From Thiotrichaceae bacterium (GTDB taxonomy: Bacteria; Pseudomonadota; Gammaproteobacteria; Thiotrichales; Thiotrichaceae): 38,714 nt of DNA. The DNA is taken from NCBI GenBank assembly GCA_023144895.1, contig JAGLEV010000025.1, positions 1 to 38,714 on the forward strand, given 5' to 3'. This document shows, in pieces, positions 18,933 to 27,707 of this stretch. The position numbers and the translations under genes were made by a program. Every line of letters starts with the position of its first letter. Position 1 is the first letter of the stretch. Under the pieces are notes generated by a model that had not been told where the DNA came from, searched no databases, and was given only the letters and a program-made list of their open reading frames with translations.

Positions 18933-19352
18933 TTACAGCTTATAGTAGTCTAATTTATAACCTCTGTCCTTATAAAAACGATAACGATCACGCCCTTTGT
19001 TCAAAACAGTGGGTTCTTGGGAAATAATTTCTGCTAGTTTAGCGTACCGAGCGAAGAATGCAGGTCGTTCTCCAGTAAGGTTAATTAAATAATCACACTC
19101 TGTCATTGGCTCAAAATCATAGCCTATTAAGACCTCGACCTTAGTGTCAGTTGGTGCAAGTTCATGGGCAATAAAACTCTCATCGTTAAACTCCCATAGT
19201 AAACTATCTAACTGCTCTGCCATGACGGCAGATTCTACGTGAATATAGACGTGCATTTGATGTTGCAATGCCTTTTGTGTGAGTTGGCAGGCAAGCATCA
19301 AACGAGAAGATTGCTCTTCTGATCGAGTCACATAGAACTTTATTTCGGTCAC
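18933..19352 (-). CDS. holC: DNA polymerase III subunit chi
   Basis: Clamp-loader accessory subunit that, with psi, links the replisome to SSB. 139 residues, matching the family. It starts with MTEIKFYV, has the YIHVESAVMAEQLDSLLWEF region (the 'aeaLD.lLW' block), LINLTGERPAFF, and a C-terminal GRDRYRFYKDRGY typical of HolC. It follows pepA after 9 nt on the same strand, the usual pepA-holC order in proteobacteria. No psi subunit gene (holD) is in the window. Confidence 0.93.
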   Translation of the reverse strand: MTEIKFYVTRSEEQSSRLMLACQLTQKALQHQMHVYIHVESAVMAEQLDSLLWEFNDESFIAHELAPTDTKVEVLIGYDFEPMTECDYLINLTGERPAFFARYAKLAEIISQEPTVLNKGRDRYRFYKDRGYKLDYYKL

Positions 19353-19361
19353 TAGAAGCGC

Positions 19362-20804
19362 TTAGAGTTGATTAATAATGAATTGAGTTAATAAGGGAAC
19401 AGGGCGACCCGTTGCTGCCTTTCCAGACCATGCTGTACCTGCAACATCCAAATGAGCCCAAGTATACTTTTGAGTAAACTCTGCTAAGAAACAACCTGCT
19501 GTAATGGTGCCACCCTCTGGTCCACCAATATTACCTAAATCAGCAAATTCACTTCTTAGTTGCTTAGTAAAATCACTATTCATGGGTAAACGCCATGCTT
19601 TATCTTGACATTGCTCACCTGCAGACATAATCGAATCAGCTAAATTATCATTATTACTAATGATGGCACAGATATGATGACCAAGAGCAACAATACAGGC
19701 ACCTGTTAGTGTTGCAATATCAATGACTAATTTAGGATTAAAGCGTTCTATATAAGTCAATGCATCACAAAGCACTAGCCGTCCTTCTGCATCCGTGTTG
19801 AGCACTTCAATGGTCTTGCCTGACATTGATGTCACAATATCGCCAGGTTTAGTGGCTCGACTACTCGGCATATTTTCTGCACTTGCTACGACACCTACCA
19901 CGTTAATCGGTAATTGCATGTCAACAATCGCTTGCATCGTACCAAAAACACTCGCTGCTCCACCCATATCGAACTTCATCTCATCCATTTTGCCACCAGG
20001 CTTTAATGAGATACCACCAGAGTCAAAAGTGATGCCCTTGCCGACTAAGACAATGGGCTGGCTTCCGTCATCAACACCTTGGTAGTTCATAATAATTAGT
20101 TTGGCAGGCTCTACACTACCTTGGCTAACCGATAATAATGACCCCATACCCAAGGCTTCCATATCGACTTCTTCCAAGACTTCAACGCTTAATTTGTCAT
20201 GTTGTTTTGCCAAGGTTTTTGCTGTTTTAGCAAGATAGGTTGGTGTACAGATATTTCCAGGATGATTGGCAAGGTTCTTAGCAAGTGTGACACCAGAGGC
20301 AATACCTTCACCATAACGCATACCTTGCTCTGAGTTGGTTCCTGCTAAAGCAATGGTTTCTAAGCTTTGTGTTGACTCTTTATTTTTGTAATCTAATAAT
20401 TCATATTGACTGTCGAGCAGACTACTTATAAATTGTTGAGCCGCTTGTTCATCGTTCAAGGATTCTAATAGCCAAATTTCAGCACTGGCTACTTTCAACT
20501 TTTTTAACTCTACTGCCACCGTTTTTGCTAGCTCACCTGCTACCTTGCTGTCAAATATGTACGGATTACCACAACCCACCAATAATAAACGTGATGTTGA
20601 TACACCTTGCAAGTGATAAAGTATTTCTGTACTACTTTTTCTACCATAAAAATGACCTAAAGCCAATAGTTGACTAATAGCACCCTTGGATGCTTCATCA
20701 ATCTGCTTTGCTGAACCTGATAAATTACCAGCATAAACAGGGACAACCACACAATCTAAATCGGTTACTAGAGGGGAGGTATTATTTGAAAGTGATATAT
20801 TCAT
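19362..20804 (-). CDS. pepA: Leucyl (cytosol) aminopeptidase, M17
   Basis: Two-metal aminopeptidase releasing N-terminal residues from peptides; E. coli PepA also binds DNA in Xer recombination and carAB control, not testable here. Of 480 residues, the M17 catalytic domain carries VGKGITFDSGGISLKPGG (Lys and Asp ligands), MKFDMGGAASV, and the signature NTDAEGRLVLCDAL with Asp and Glu metal ligands. The tail WAHLDVAGTAW is typical. An N-terminal macro-like domain covers about 1-165. It is co-transcribed with holC from a promoter in the divergent region at about 20.9 kb. Slightly shorter than E. coli PepA (503). Confidence 0.96.
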   Translation of the reverse strand: MNISLSNNTSPLVTDLDCVVVPVYAGNLSGSAKQIDEASKGAISQLLALGHFYGRKSSTEILYHLQGVSTSRLLLVGCGNPYIFDSKVAGELAKTVAVELKKLKVASAEIWLLESLNDEQAAQQFISSLLDSQYELLDYKNKESTQSLETIALAGTNSEQGMRYGEGIASGVTLAKNLANHPGNICTPTYLAKTAKTLAKQHDKLSVEVLEEVDMEALGMGSLLSVSQGSVEPAKLIIMNYQGVDDGSQPIVLVGKGITFDSGGISLKPGGKMDEMKFDMGGAASVFGTMQAIVDMQLPINVVGVVASAENMPSSRATKPGDIVTSMSGKTIEVLNTDAEGRLVLCDALTYIERFNPKLVIDIATLTGACIVALGHHICAIISNNDNLADSIMSAGEQCQDKAWRLPMNSDFTKQLRSEFADLGNIGGPEGGTITAGCFLAEFTQKYTWAHLDVAGTAWSGKAATGRPVPLLTQFIINQL

Positions 20805-20885
20805 TCTTTTATTATTCTCGAAACAAGTAGGCTAGGATAGCGATGACAGCTTCGTCTGTACTGAAAGAGTGTAGAAGCAATGTAC

Positions 20886-20914
20886 ATTCTATTTTATTAT
20901 TTTATTGCAGTCTA
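20886..20914 (-). promoter_or_regulatory. Probable sigma-70 promoter for pepA-holC
   Basis: On the minus strand: -35 TAGACT (20914-20909), 17 nt spacer, -10 TAGAAT (20891-20886). It lies about 80 nt before the pepA start. The match is moderate: four and five of six positions. Confidence 0.4.
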
Positions 20915-20965
20915 TCAGAAAACTACTTTGATTCCCCCGATTCTCCTACCAATTGCCAATTAATA

Positions 20966-20994
20966 TTGCCATAAACTCAGTGTAACTCTATACT
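20966..20994 (+). promoter_or_regulatory. Probable sigma-70 promoter for the flippase/polymerase pair
   Basis: -35 TTGCCA (20966-20971), exactly 17 nt, -10 TATACT (20989-20994), five of six matches each. It points at the flippase gene starting at 21071, giving a leader of about 70 nt. It is divergent from the pepA promoter 52 nt away. Confidence 0.5.
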
Positions 20995-21070
20995 TCCCAA
21001 AAATTAATCTAAGCCTATCATCTTAAAACTATGTATTATTTTCCATATCATCATTCTATTAAAAATAATT

Positions 21071-22372
21071 ATGAGTGAAACTAAGCGCTTTTTACAAAGC
21101 AGTCTATTGAGTGTTATTGCTCGTTTTACTGGGGTAGGGCTTAACTTCGGGTTACAAATTCTTATTGCTCGATTGCTCATTGATAAGACCGCTGTGAAAG
21201 CAGTACAAGATGTTGGTCTTAGTCATTATGGTGATCTTAAAATGATGCTGACCTTAATTACAGGTATTGCACTTTTTAGCCGTTTGGGAGTTGACCAGCT
21301 TATTGTTAAAGAGATTGCTAGCTATGAAGATAACCGTATGGCACATGGTGCTCAGCTACAGAAGCAAATTTATAAGCTAATTTTTATTAGTTCTACCTTC
21401 TTTATGTTGTTCTGGATTATTTTTAGCCCATGGATCAAAGATGCCTTATTTGATGATGTCTCAATGATTAATTTTAATCTGGCTAGTTTAGGTATCTTAT
21501 TCTTTAATCTCGTGACTTTAAATGCTTACTATTTGAAAGCCCTGCATAGAGCTTCTGGCTTTGCATTGATACAAAATGCACTACCTGCACTTAGCTTTCT
21601 CATACTGGTTGTGGCATTTTGGGAGTGGTTTCCCTCTGATGAGTTGTATATCAATCTCTATACGCTCTCTACTATTGTTGCTGGAGTTGCTTCTCTTCTT
21701 ATTATCATCCCCTTATTAAAACAGAAAAAACTGACTTACAATGTATCACTTCGCTTAAAAAACATTGCTAAGCGCTCACTACCTTTAGCGCCCGTCTCTA
21801 TTACTGCTTTTCTTATGTTATGGTCTGATACCATCATGGTGGGGTTATTTTTAGATGCTGACAAAGTGGGTTTATATTCAACAGCAGCAAGTATCTCCTT
21901 TATTAGTTTATTCTTTCTCGGTGCATTAGATGCAACGATTATACCTAAGCTGTTGTTTAAGAGTAAAAATACACCTAAGGAATTTAAGTCATTTTTTTGG
22001 AAAGCAACCGCTTTAGTTGTCTTTGGACTACTGGCTGTTACCGTGTTTATGGGCTTGTTAGCTAAACCTATGCTTAGCCTGTTCGGCACTATTTTCCAGC
22101 AAGCTACTCTAAGTCTTATTATACTACTATCAGCGCAATGGCTTAGAGCCACTAGCTTGACATTCTCCTTTATGTTTATTATTAAAGAGCAAGTAAAATA
22201 TCTTAATATTATTATGGTCATTGCTTTAATAATAAACCTAGTAGCGAATACTATACTCATCAATGCCTATGGTATTGAAGGCGCGGCAGTTGCTACTTTG
22301 TTAGCAAATACTTTTCTCGCGATGGCAAGTGTACTACTCTTCTATCATAAAAAACTACTTGCTGATTATTAG
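21071..22372 (+). CDS. Polysaccharide flippase (Wzx/MATE-like, MOP superfamily)
   Basis: 433 residues with about 12 hydrophobic segments spread over the whole length. The N-terminal FLQSSLLSVIARFTGVGLNF is typical of Wzx/RfbX-like polysaccharide exporters. A DNA- or sugar-binding domain is absent. The family moves lipid-linked oligosaccharide units across the inner membrane. It is followed after 11 nt by an O-antigen polymerase/ligase-like gene, so the two likely work on the same glycan. No glycosyltransferases are adjacent, which is unusual. Start ATG 21071 has a poor ribosome site. MurJ is less likely because length and motifs differ. Confidence 0.85.
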   Translation: MSETKRFLQSSLLSVIARFTGVGLNFGLQILIARLLIDKTAVKAVQDVGLSHYGDLKMMLTLITGIALFSRLGVDQLIVKEIASYEDNRMAHGAQLQKQIYKLIFISSTFFMLFWIIFSPWIKDALFDDVSMINFNLASLGILFFNLVTLNAYYLKALHRASGFALIQNALPALSFLILVVAFWEWFPSDELYINLYTLSTIVAGVASLLIIIPLLKQKKLTYNVSLRLKNIAKRSLPLAPVSITAFLMLWSDTIMVGLFLDADKVGLYSTAASISFISLFFLGALDATIIPKLLFKSKNTPKEFKSFFWKATALVVFGLLAVTVFMGLLAKPMLSLFGTIFQQATLSLIILLSAQWLRATSLTFSFMFIIKEQVKYLNIIMVIALIINLVANTILINAYGIEGAAVATLLANTFLAMASVLLFYHKKLLADY

Positions 22373-22383
22373 TGGAAACCTAA

Positions 22384-23655
22384 ATGTTTAAATTTTTAGC
22401 CATTTTATTTGTTATTTCAATATTTATTCCTGTCGAATTTTATTATCTTGCAGGTGGATTGCGGTTAGAGGCGTACCGTATCGTGCTCGCCTTAGTGCTT
22501 ATTGTGAGTCTCTTTAATATTAAGAGCTTAGTTGAGAGGGCTGATCTGGTTGATATTCTTCTGCTTGGCTTTGTTGTACTAGCGACCATTAGCTTTATGG
22601 CTAATCATGGATTAAAAGAAGGCATTGAAAAAGCGGGTATTTTTTCTATTGAGGTACTGGGTGCATTCTATCTTGCACGTAATTTTATTACTACGCCAAA
22701 ACGTTATTTTAAAATTAATATGGCCTTTATTGGCTTGCTGACCTTGGCCGTTGGTTTTAGCTTTTATGAGAGCTTTGCTCATCACCGTATTCTCCATGAA
22801 TATGCAACCAAGCTAACAGGGCATCAATCACTTGACCCTACCTTATATACTCATTATTACATCCGTTTTGATATCCTGCGTGCAACGAACTTATTTGTTC
22901 ACCCCATACTTTATGGTGCGCTCACTGCGATCTTTTTCCCCTTTGTGATTCTGCTCTTGTTTTTCTCCTTTAAGACACGTTACCTTATCGCTACTTTAGC
23001 TTTATTATCATCAATGCTTCTTACCATGTCATCAGCGCCGATGTTGTCTGCTGTATTTCAAGGTATGGTGGCAACATTATCAAGATACTGGGAAGGCTCT
23101 AAACGCTTTTGGCTATCAGGTTTATTCTTTGTTATGTCTGGGGCATTTCTGGTTAATTTAATATCAAATCGAGGCTTCTTTGCTTTATTAGTATCACACC
23201 TCACTTTCAACCCCGCCACAGGTTATTACCGCATGTTCCAGTGGCAATATGCAATGGATGATGTGTTGGATAACCCACTATTGGGGATTGGTATTAGTGA
23301 GTGGTCACGTCCTAGTTGGCTAAATTATAGTATCGATAGCTTTTGGCTGTTAATTACGATGCAACACGGGATTCCTGCGGGATTCTTACTCTTATTTTGC
23401 TGTCTCTATATCGTGTTTCATGTACTGAATAATCTACATAAGCAACATGAATACTATCGCTGGATGGCAAATGCGTGGGTTCTCTCTTTTATGTCATTAA
23501 TACTGATTGGCTTTACGGTTGATTATTTTGGTAAATTACAGCCAATGTTCTTCTTTGTCTTAGGCTCAATTGCATGGGTCAGCTATCCACAATTGAATAA
23601 ACATATGAGAGTTCTGGTTTGGATAAAAGAAAGAAAAGAGAGAGTGAGACGATGA
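22384..23655 (+). CDS. O-antigen polymerase/ligase-like membrane protein (Wzy/WaaL family)
   Basis: 423 residues with about 10-11 hydrophobic segments and a larger periplasmic loop around residues 270-310 with FNPATGYYRMFQWQYAMDD. This kind of motif (arginine in a loop before a helix, then 'NPLLGIGISEW') is characteristic of PF04932-type O-antigen ligases and polymerases. It starts 11 nt after the flippase. The last codons overlap an ATG (ATGA) opening only an 8-codon frame, possibly the stump of a lost downstream gene. Polymerase and ligase cannot be told apart by sequence alone. Confidence 0.8.
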   Translation: MFKFLAILFVISIFIPVEFYYLAGGLRLEAYRIVLALVLIVSLFNIKSLVERADLVDILLLGFVVLATISFMANHGLKEGIEKAGIFSIEVLGAFYLARNFITTPKRYFKINMAFIGLLTLAVGFSFYESFAHHRILHEYATKLTGHQSLDPTLYTHYYIRFDILRATNLFVHPILYGALTAIFFPFVILLLFFSFKTRYLIATLALLSSMLLTMSSAPMLSAVFQGMVATLSRYWEGSKRFWLSGLFFVMSGAFLVNLISNRGFFALLVSHLTFNPATGYYRMFQWQYAMDDVLDNPLLGIGISEWSRPSWLNYSIDSFWLLITMQHGIPAGFLLLFCCLYIVFHVLNNLHKQHEYYRWMANAWVLSFMSLILIGFTVDYFGKLQPMFFFVLGSIAWVSYPQLNKHMRVLVWIKERKERVRR

Positions 23656-23757
23656 AGAAAGGTTGGATGCGGTATTGAGTCGGGCGAGGGGTTTGTAATG
23701 ACTTAATTAAGGAGTCAATCAGTCGTTATGCAGAAGGTTAAGAGGCTTTGGCTTCTG

Positions 23758-23800
23758 CAAAAACAATACAGCACCAAGAACAAAAATCCTTGGTGCTGTA
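23758..23800 (-). terminator. Intrinsic terminator of soxYZ (minus strand)
   Basis: Perfect 12-bp stem TACAGCACCAAG / CTTGGTGCTGTA with a 10-nt loop. On the minus strand it is followed by TTGTTTTTGC. It lies 28 nt beyond the soxZ stop. A second 8-bp hairpin (TGCAGAAG / CTTCTGCA, 23729-23759) lies next to it and may serve the convergent polymerase-like gene. Confidence 0.7.
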
Positions 23801-23827
23801 AAAGCGTTTAACATAAAATAATAAGCG

Positions 23828-24136
23828 TTATTTTACCGTAGACTCTGTTTCATCCGTCTCGCCTTTGTTGTCTTTCCAGCTTAACTTGACTTTATCGCCA
23901 GACTTTCCTTTATATGCAAAAGAAAGGTAAGGCTTTTTAGAGACTGAAGAGTTCCATGCTGCTTCTAATACCATTTTACCATTGGCTTCAACAGTCACTT
24001 CTTGAATAAAATGAGCAGGGACTTTTTCGCCTGTTTTCTTATCTTTACGAAGACCTGTTTCCATTGGATGATTGATGAGTGCTTTAATGTTAACAACACC
24101 TTTTTTAAACTTAGTTTTTAATTTAATTGTTCCCAT
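23828..24136 (-). CDS. soxZ: Sulfur-oxidation carrier subunit SoxZ
   Basis: 102 residues, cytosol-type sequence without its own signal; SoxZ normally reaches the periplasm together with SoxY. Typical SoxZ text includes KALINHPMETGLRKD near the N-terminus and VPAHFIQEVTVEANGK in the middle. The end is charged and acidic. It forms the SoxYZ heterodimer that carries sulfur intermediates during thiosulfate oxidation. A good AAGGAG precedes the ATG, 15 nt after soxY. A strong terminator follows. soxA, soxX, soxB and soxCD are not in the window. Confidence 0.95.
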   Translation of the reverse strand: MGTIKLKTKFKKGVVNIKALINHPMETGLRKDKKTGEKVPAHFIQEVTVEANGKMVLEAAWNSSVSKKPYLSFAYKGKSGDKVKLSWKDNKGETDETESTVK

Positions 24137-24151
24137 AATAAATCTCCTTGG

Positions 24152-24601
24152 TTATCCGCCACATCCGCCTTTAGTTACTTTAACTGTGACTTTATTTGTA
24201 TAAATTTTGTCACCCGCATTAACGATGGCAATAACATCGCTAGATTTACCCATTTTTACACGGTTTTTAACTGCAGGCACAGCGCCTTCGCCAAAAGTAT
24301 AAACAGCCACTAATGGTGTTGGGTTTTCAGAAATGACAACACTAATTTTCGTTGTTCCTTCAATTTCACTGGTAACAGTAATAGGTACAACCATTCCATT
24401 TTCAGCAATTTCAGGGGCTTTAATTTTAACTTTATCTGATTGCTCAGCATTTTTTGCTTTGATTCCTTCAAGCGCTGAGTCTAGGTCTTTTGCTTCAAAG
24501 TTTTCCTTTGCCCATTCTGCGAAAGCACTAGGTGTCAGTGATACAGCTCCTGATGCAAGACCCGCAACAACAGTACCTTTAATAAAGGCTCTACGTTTCA
24601 T
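24152..24601 (-). CDS. soxY: Sulfur-oxidation carrier subunit SoxY (Tat-exported)
   Basis: 149 residues. It starts with a twin-arginine signal (MKRRAFIKG, hydrophobic stretch, cleavage about residue 28). It ends with KGGCGG, the mobile C-terminal arm whose Cys carries the thiosulfate-derived sulfane. Both features define SoxY. The middle is a beta-rich domain. GGAG sits 9 nt before the ATG. It lies downstream of a TtrSR-like two-component pair on the same strand, separated by 283 nt. It should carry substrate between SoxAX, SoxB and SoxCD, or donate sulfur to globules if SoxCD is absent; those partners are not seen here. Confidence 0.96.
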   Translation of the reverse strand: MKRRAFIKGTVVAGLASGAVSLTPSAFAEWAKENFEAKDLDSALEGIKAKNAEQSDKVKIKAPEIAENGMVVPITVTSEIEGTTKISVVISENPTPLVAVYTFGEGAVPAVKNRVKMGKSSDVIAIVNAGDKIYTNKVTVKVTKGGCGG

Positions 24602-24672
24602 AGTATTTACTCCATTTGATAAAATTCTAAACTAGTCGACATTTAATAGGGATTAACTGTCAAAGTCATAAC

Positions 24673-24747
24673 ATATATCATTTTTTTATAAAAAAACTTA
24701 TCACAAGATATACCACCATAGAGGCTCAAAAAATGATGATATATCTT
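24673..24747. repeat. AT-rich inverted repeats upstream of soxY (possible operator)
   Basis: ATATATCATTTTTT (24673-24686) is the inverse of AAAAAATGAT(GAT)ATAT (24728-24744) with a 3-nt insertion. AAGATATA (24705-24712) is the inverse of TATATCTT (24740-24747). The elements lie in the 283-nt gap between the response-regulator gene and soxY, about 70-145 nt upstream of the soxY start, where an activator would bind. AT-richness makes chance inverted repeats possible. Confidence 0.35.
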
Positions 24748-24884
24748 ATGAAAAGTTACACTACCTATTATGGGCTAAGGGATAGAAAAAAAATATTATT
24801 GGAAATATGAAATCTTATTAGGGTTTACCCCTATAGTAGTAAGTCATTTTCTATTGGATTGTGTTATCGGCTATTGTGCTGGAT

Positions 24885-25496
24885 TTATTTGGGTGTCAAA
24901 CTAATCATCATTCGCATCAGATGAGAAAGAGATTTAGCTTGTAGCTTCTCCATGCCTTTTGCACGATGTGCCTCAACCGTGGATAAGGTAATATTAAGAT
25001 CGTTAGCAATACTTTTATTGCGCTTACCGGTGACCACCTCATTAATCACTTGGCGCTCACGAGGTGTCAGCAGGTCTAGCCGTGATTGAATTTCTTCTTT
25101 AATGAGTGCTTTGCCCCGTTGCTCTGCATCATGTTCTATCGCTCGGTGAATGCTATCCAATAAAACCTGTTCCTTAAAAGGCTTTTCAATAAAGTTAGCC
25201 GCACCTTTTTGTACTGCTTGAACCGCCATAGGGATATCACCATGCCCTGTAATAATAATTACGGGTGGGGACTGGGGTAGGGTGTTTAAATGATTCTGTA
25301 AGTCTAAACCACTCATACCTCTCATGCGAACATCCAGCACAAGGCATCCAGAGGCTTGAGGGTCAAAGTCATCAAGGTAAGCCTGTGCCGACTCATAGCT
25401 TTTAGACACTAAACCAATAGATTGTAAGAGTAATTCGATGGCTTCACGTACCTCATGATCATCATCAATAATAAAAACGGTACTGTTTGAAGGCAT
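24885..25496 (-). CDS. FixJ/TtrR-type response regulator
   Basis: 203 residues. An N-terminal receiver (about 1-120) has acidic pocket Asp11-13, phospho-acceptor Asp55 in LVLDVRM, Thr83 and Lys105 in IEKPF. A LuxR-type helix-turn-helix (about 142-195) contains LTPRERQVINEVVTGKRNKS and TLSTVEAHRAK. This is the FixJ/NarL-like layout. It overlaps no gene but starts 9 nt after the sensor kinase gene, so the two form one unit. soxYZ follows 283 nt downstream on the same strand, a likely target. TtrR (tetrathionate) and ThsR (thiosulfate) are the closest kinds known to me with this partner type. Confidence 0.93.
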   Translation of the reverse strand: MPSNSTVFIIDDDHEVREAIELLLQSIGLVSKSYESAQAYLDDFDPQASGCLVLDVRMRGMSGLDLQNHLNTLPQSPPVIIITGHGDIPMAVQAVQKGAANFIEKPFKEQVLLDSIHRAIEHDAEQRGKALIKEEIQSRLDLLTPRERQVINEVVTGKRNKSIANDLNITLSTVEAHRAKGMEKLQAKSLSHLMRMMISLTPK

Positions 25497-25505
25497 TATC
25501 GAATC

Positions 25506-27644
25506 CTAAGTAAGAGCTTTTGAGCGTTGTAACATAAAATGAAAACAGATATGTTGCGGTTGGCTGCTGAGTTGTATCTTACCACCATGTGCCACAATAA
25601 TATTCTGGCTAATCGATAAACCTAAACCCATGCCTTGATATTTATTGGTATTAAAGGGTTCAAAGAGTTGCTCTAGTATCGCTTTATCTACACCAGCTCC
25701 TGTGTCACATACCTTAAATTGCACTTGTGAAGCTTTGGATTGGCAAGAAACGGTAATGCTTCGCTCATGTTCGGGTAGCTTGCTCACAGAATCAATGGCA
25801 TTTTTGATGAGATTAATCAGTACTTGTTGGATTTGAATTTCATTGGCATGTATCCATAAGGGAGTCTTGGGAATGACCAAGATAAAAGTAATCTTATGTT
25901 TATTCAGATCATATTGAATCAAATCATTGACCGTTTTAATCATTGTGCCCACAAAGACTTTGTTGAGTTCGAGCTGATCTTTTTTTATAAAATGTCGAAT
26001 ATGACGAATAACCTCACCTGCTCGCTCTGCCTGAGAAGTGACTTTTTCCATGATATCAGCACAGTCTTCAAGGTTAGGTTGATCATTTTCCAACATTCGC
26101 ACACAAGCTCGGGCATTCATGGCGATTGCGGTTAAAGGCTGATTGATTTCATGAGCAATACCAGAAGTAATCTCACCTAGCGTATTTAGTCGTGCCACAT
26201 GGCGTAGTTGTTGTTCATGTTGATGTAGCTTGGTTTGATAGGCTTTTCTTGCACTAATATCACGGAAAATCACCACGCCACCAATGATTAAACCCTCTTT
26301 ATTCTTTAGTGGTGTACTACTGTATTCCACGCTAATGCTATGACCTTGTTTACACCAAAAAATATCATCTTCAATAAAATGTGCTTGCTGATCTTGAAAG
26401 GATCGGTACATCGGGCAACTGCTGATAGGGGTGGGTAAGCCGTCCTTACGAGTGTGGTGCATAATATGGTGTAGCTTTTTATTTAATACATCTTGTTCCT
26501 GCCAGCCCGTCATATCCTGCATCGCCTTATTGATAAAGGTACAACGACCTTGGTTATCAATACCATAAAGTCCATCAGCAACAGAGTTGACCACAAGCTG
26601 ATAACGTGAAGCTAGTTTTTCTTTAGAGAGTCGTAGGTGCTTATTACGCCTTGTTGTCATGAGTATGCTGAGGCTTAATACCATTAATAATAATACTGCA
26701 ATGAGTGACCAGTGCCAATAATACTTCACTAATGACCAGACCGTTTGCTTATCAACTCGCTCATAAGGAGGGAGTTGTAACTCATTTAATAAGGCTTCTA
26801 CTGTGTGATGGTTTTTGGGTAGTGTCCATGATGTGTTGCTATTGGCAAAAATGGGCATTCGTACTAGGGTGATAGTGAGCTTTTCTGCTAGCCTGAAATC
26901 AGTATCATTCAGCATACTCAGTGTCCATTTAGGGTAAAGCGGGGTGCTGTGCATGAAAGGAAAGTTGGCTGTCTTGAGTGGATTGATAATTTTAATTTTA
27001 CGAGGGTCAAGTGCTTTGCTGTGAATTAATTGCTCTAATGTGCCTGTTCTCAGAATCCCTGCATCATAGTGTTCGGCTGTAACGGCATTAACGACTTGGG
27101 TATGATTATGGATAAAGCTTAGTTGGAATAAGTCGGTAAAAGGATTGATATTTTTCGCCTTTAGTTCACGCCATACCATTTGAAATCCACTAAAAGAGGA
27201 TTGCTCAACGGCTACGATGGTTTTATCACGTAAATCAGCAATATGATGAATCTCATTATTATCATGCTGAGTAATGATCACACTACCGTATTCGCTATAA
27301 GACTCACCATCAATCATCGTATTGTGAGTGACTAGCGGCTTGATACCATATTGTGCAGAGAGAAAAACAAAGGTACTTGGATTGGTTAATACAAAATCAA
27401 CCCGCTTTTCGGTAATGGCAGTAATGATCTCAGTAGAGTGCAATGGCACAATCTCAAAATCATATTCGGGAAGTGTCATCGCTAAGTAATCAACGGTGGG
27501 TTCCCAATTGTGCGTAATTTCAGAGCGTGCTTTGCCTAGATGGTTAAGCACTCCAATTTTAATGAACGATTCAGTGGCAGATGAAATAGGTGCTAGTGTT
27601 ACTATAAAAATTAATAATACTAAGCGGATAGCCTGTTTTTTCAT
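25506..27644 (-). CDS. TtrS/ThsS-like sensor histidine kinase with periplasmic PhnD-like domain
   Basis: 712 residues. A signal or first membrane segment (1-24) is followed by a periplasmic PhnD/phosphonate-binding-like domain (about 25-295, with GVLNHLG near 31, TNPSTFVFL near 87 and YDAGILRTGT near 193). Then come a membrane helix at about 311-330 and a PAS domain (about 345-470, GLYGIDNQGRCTFIN). The kinase core has His498 in SGIAHEINQPLTAIAMNARA, N-box NLIKNAID (611-618), DTGAGVD (647-653) and GMGLGLS (671-677). This architecture is that of TtrS (tetrathionate) and ThsS (thiosulfate) sensors. The ligand cannot be read from sequence; proximity to soxYZ favours a reduced sulfur compound. 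Confidence 0.9.
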   Translation of the reverse strand: MKKQAIRLVLLIFIVTLAPISSATESFIKIGVLNHLGKARSEITHNWEPTVDYLAMTLPEYDFEIVPLHSTEIITAITEKRVDFVLTNPSTFVFLSAQYGIKPLVTHNTMIDGESYSEYGSVIITQHDNNEIHHIADLRDKTIVAVEQSSFSGFQMVWRELKAKNINPFTDLFQLSFIHNHTQVVNAVTAEHYDAGILRTGTLEQLIHSKALDPRKIKIINPLKTANFPFMHSTPLYPKWTLSMLNDTDFRLAEKLTITLVRMPIFANSNTSWTLPKNHHTVEALLNELQLPPYERVDKQTVWSLVKYYWHWSLIAVLLLMVLSLSILMTTRRNKHLRLSKEKLASRYQLVVNSVADGLYGIDNQGRCTFINKAMQDMTGWQEQDVLNKKLHHIMHHTRKDGLPTPISSCPMYRSFQDQQAHFIEDDIFWCKQGHSISVEYSSTPLKNKEGLIIGGVVIFRDISARKAYQTKLHQHEQQLRHVARLNTLGEITSGIAHEINQPLTAIAMNARACVRMLENDQPNLEDCADIMEKVTSQAERAGEVIRHIRHFIKKDQLELNKVFVGTMIKTVNDLIQYDLNKHKITFILVIPKTPLWIHANEIQIQQVLINLIKNAIDSVSKLPEHERSITVSCQSKASQVQFKVCDTGAGVDKAILEQLFEPFNTNKYQGMGLGLSISQNIIVAHGGKIQLSSQPQHICFHFMLQRSKALT

Positions 27645-27707
27645 AAGAGCACTATAGGGTAAAAAGAACTATAATTATAACAGTTTCAGCTAAATTTAAA
27701 ATCATGC

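Noticed and set aside
21736-22263. 175-codon open frame on the minus strand inside the flippase gene
   Set aside because: It is the reverse-strand shadow of a clear membrane-protein gene and has no recognisable motif.
23652-23678. 8-codon frame MKKGWMRY coupled to the end of the polymerase-like gene
   Set aside because: Too short to call as a gene; mentioned only as a possible stump of a lost neighbour.
24659-24664. TTGACA box on the minus strand upstream of soxY
   Set aside because: No -10 hexamer occurs at 15-19 nt, so it was not called a promoter.
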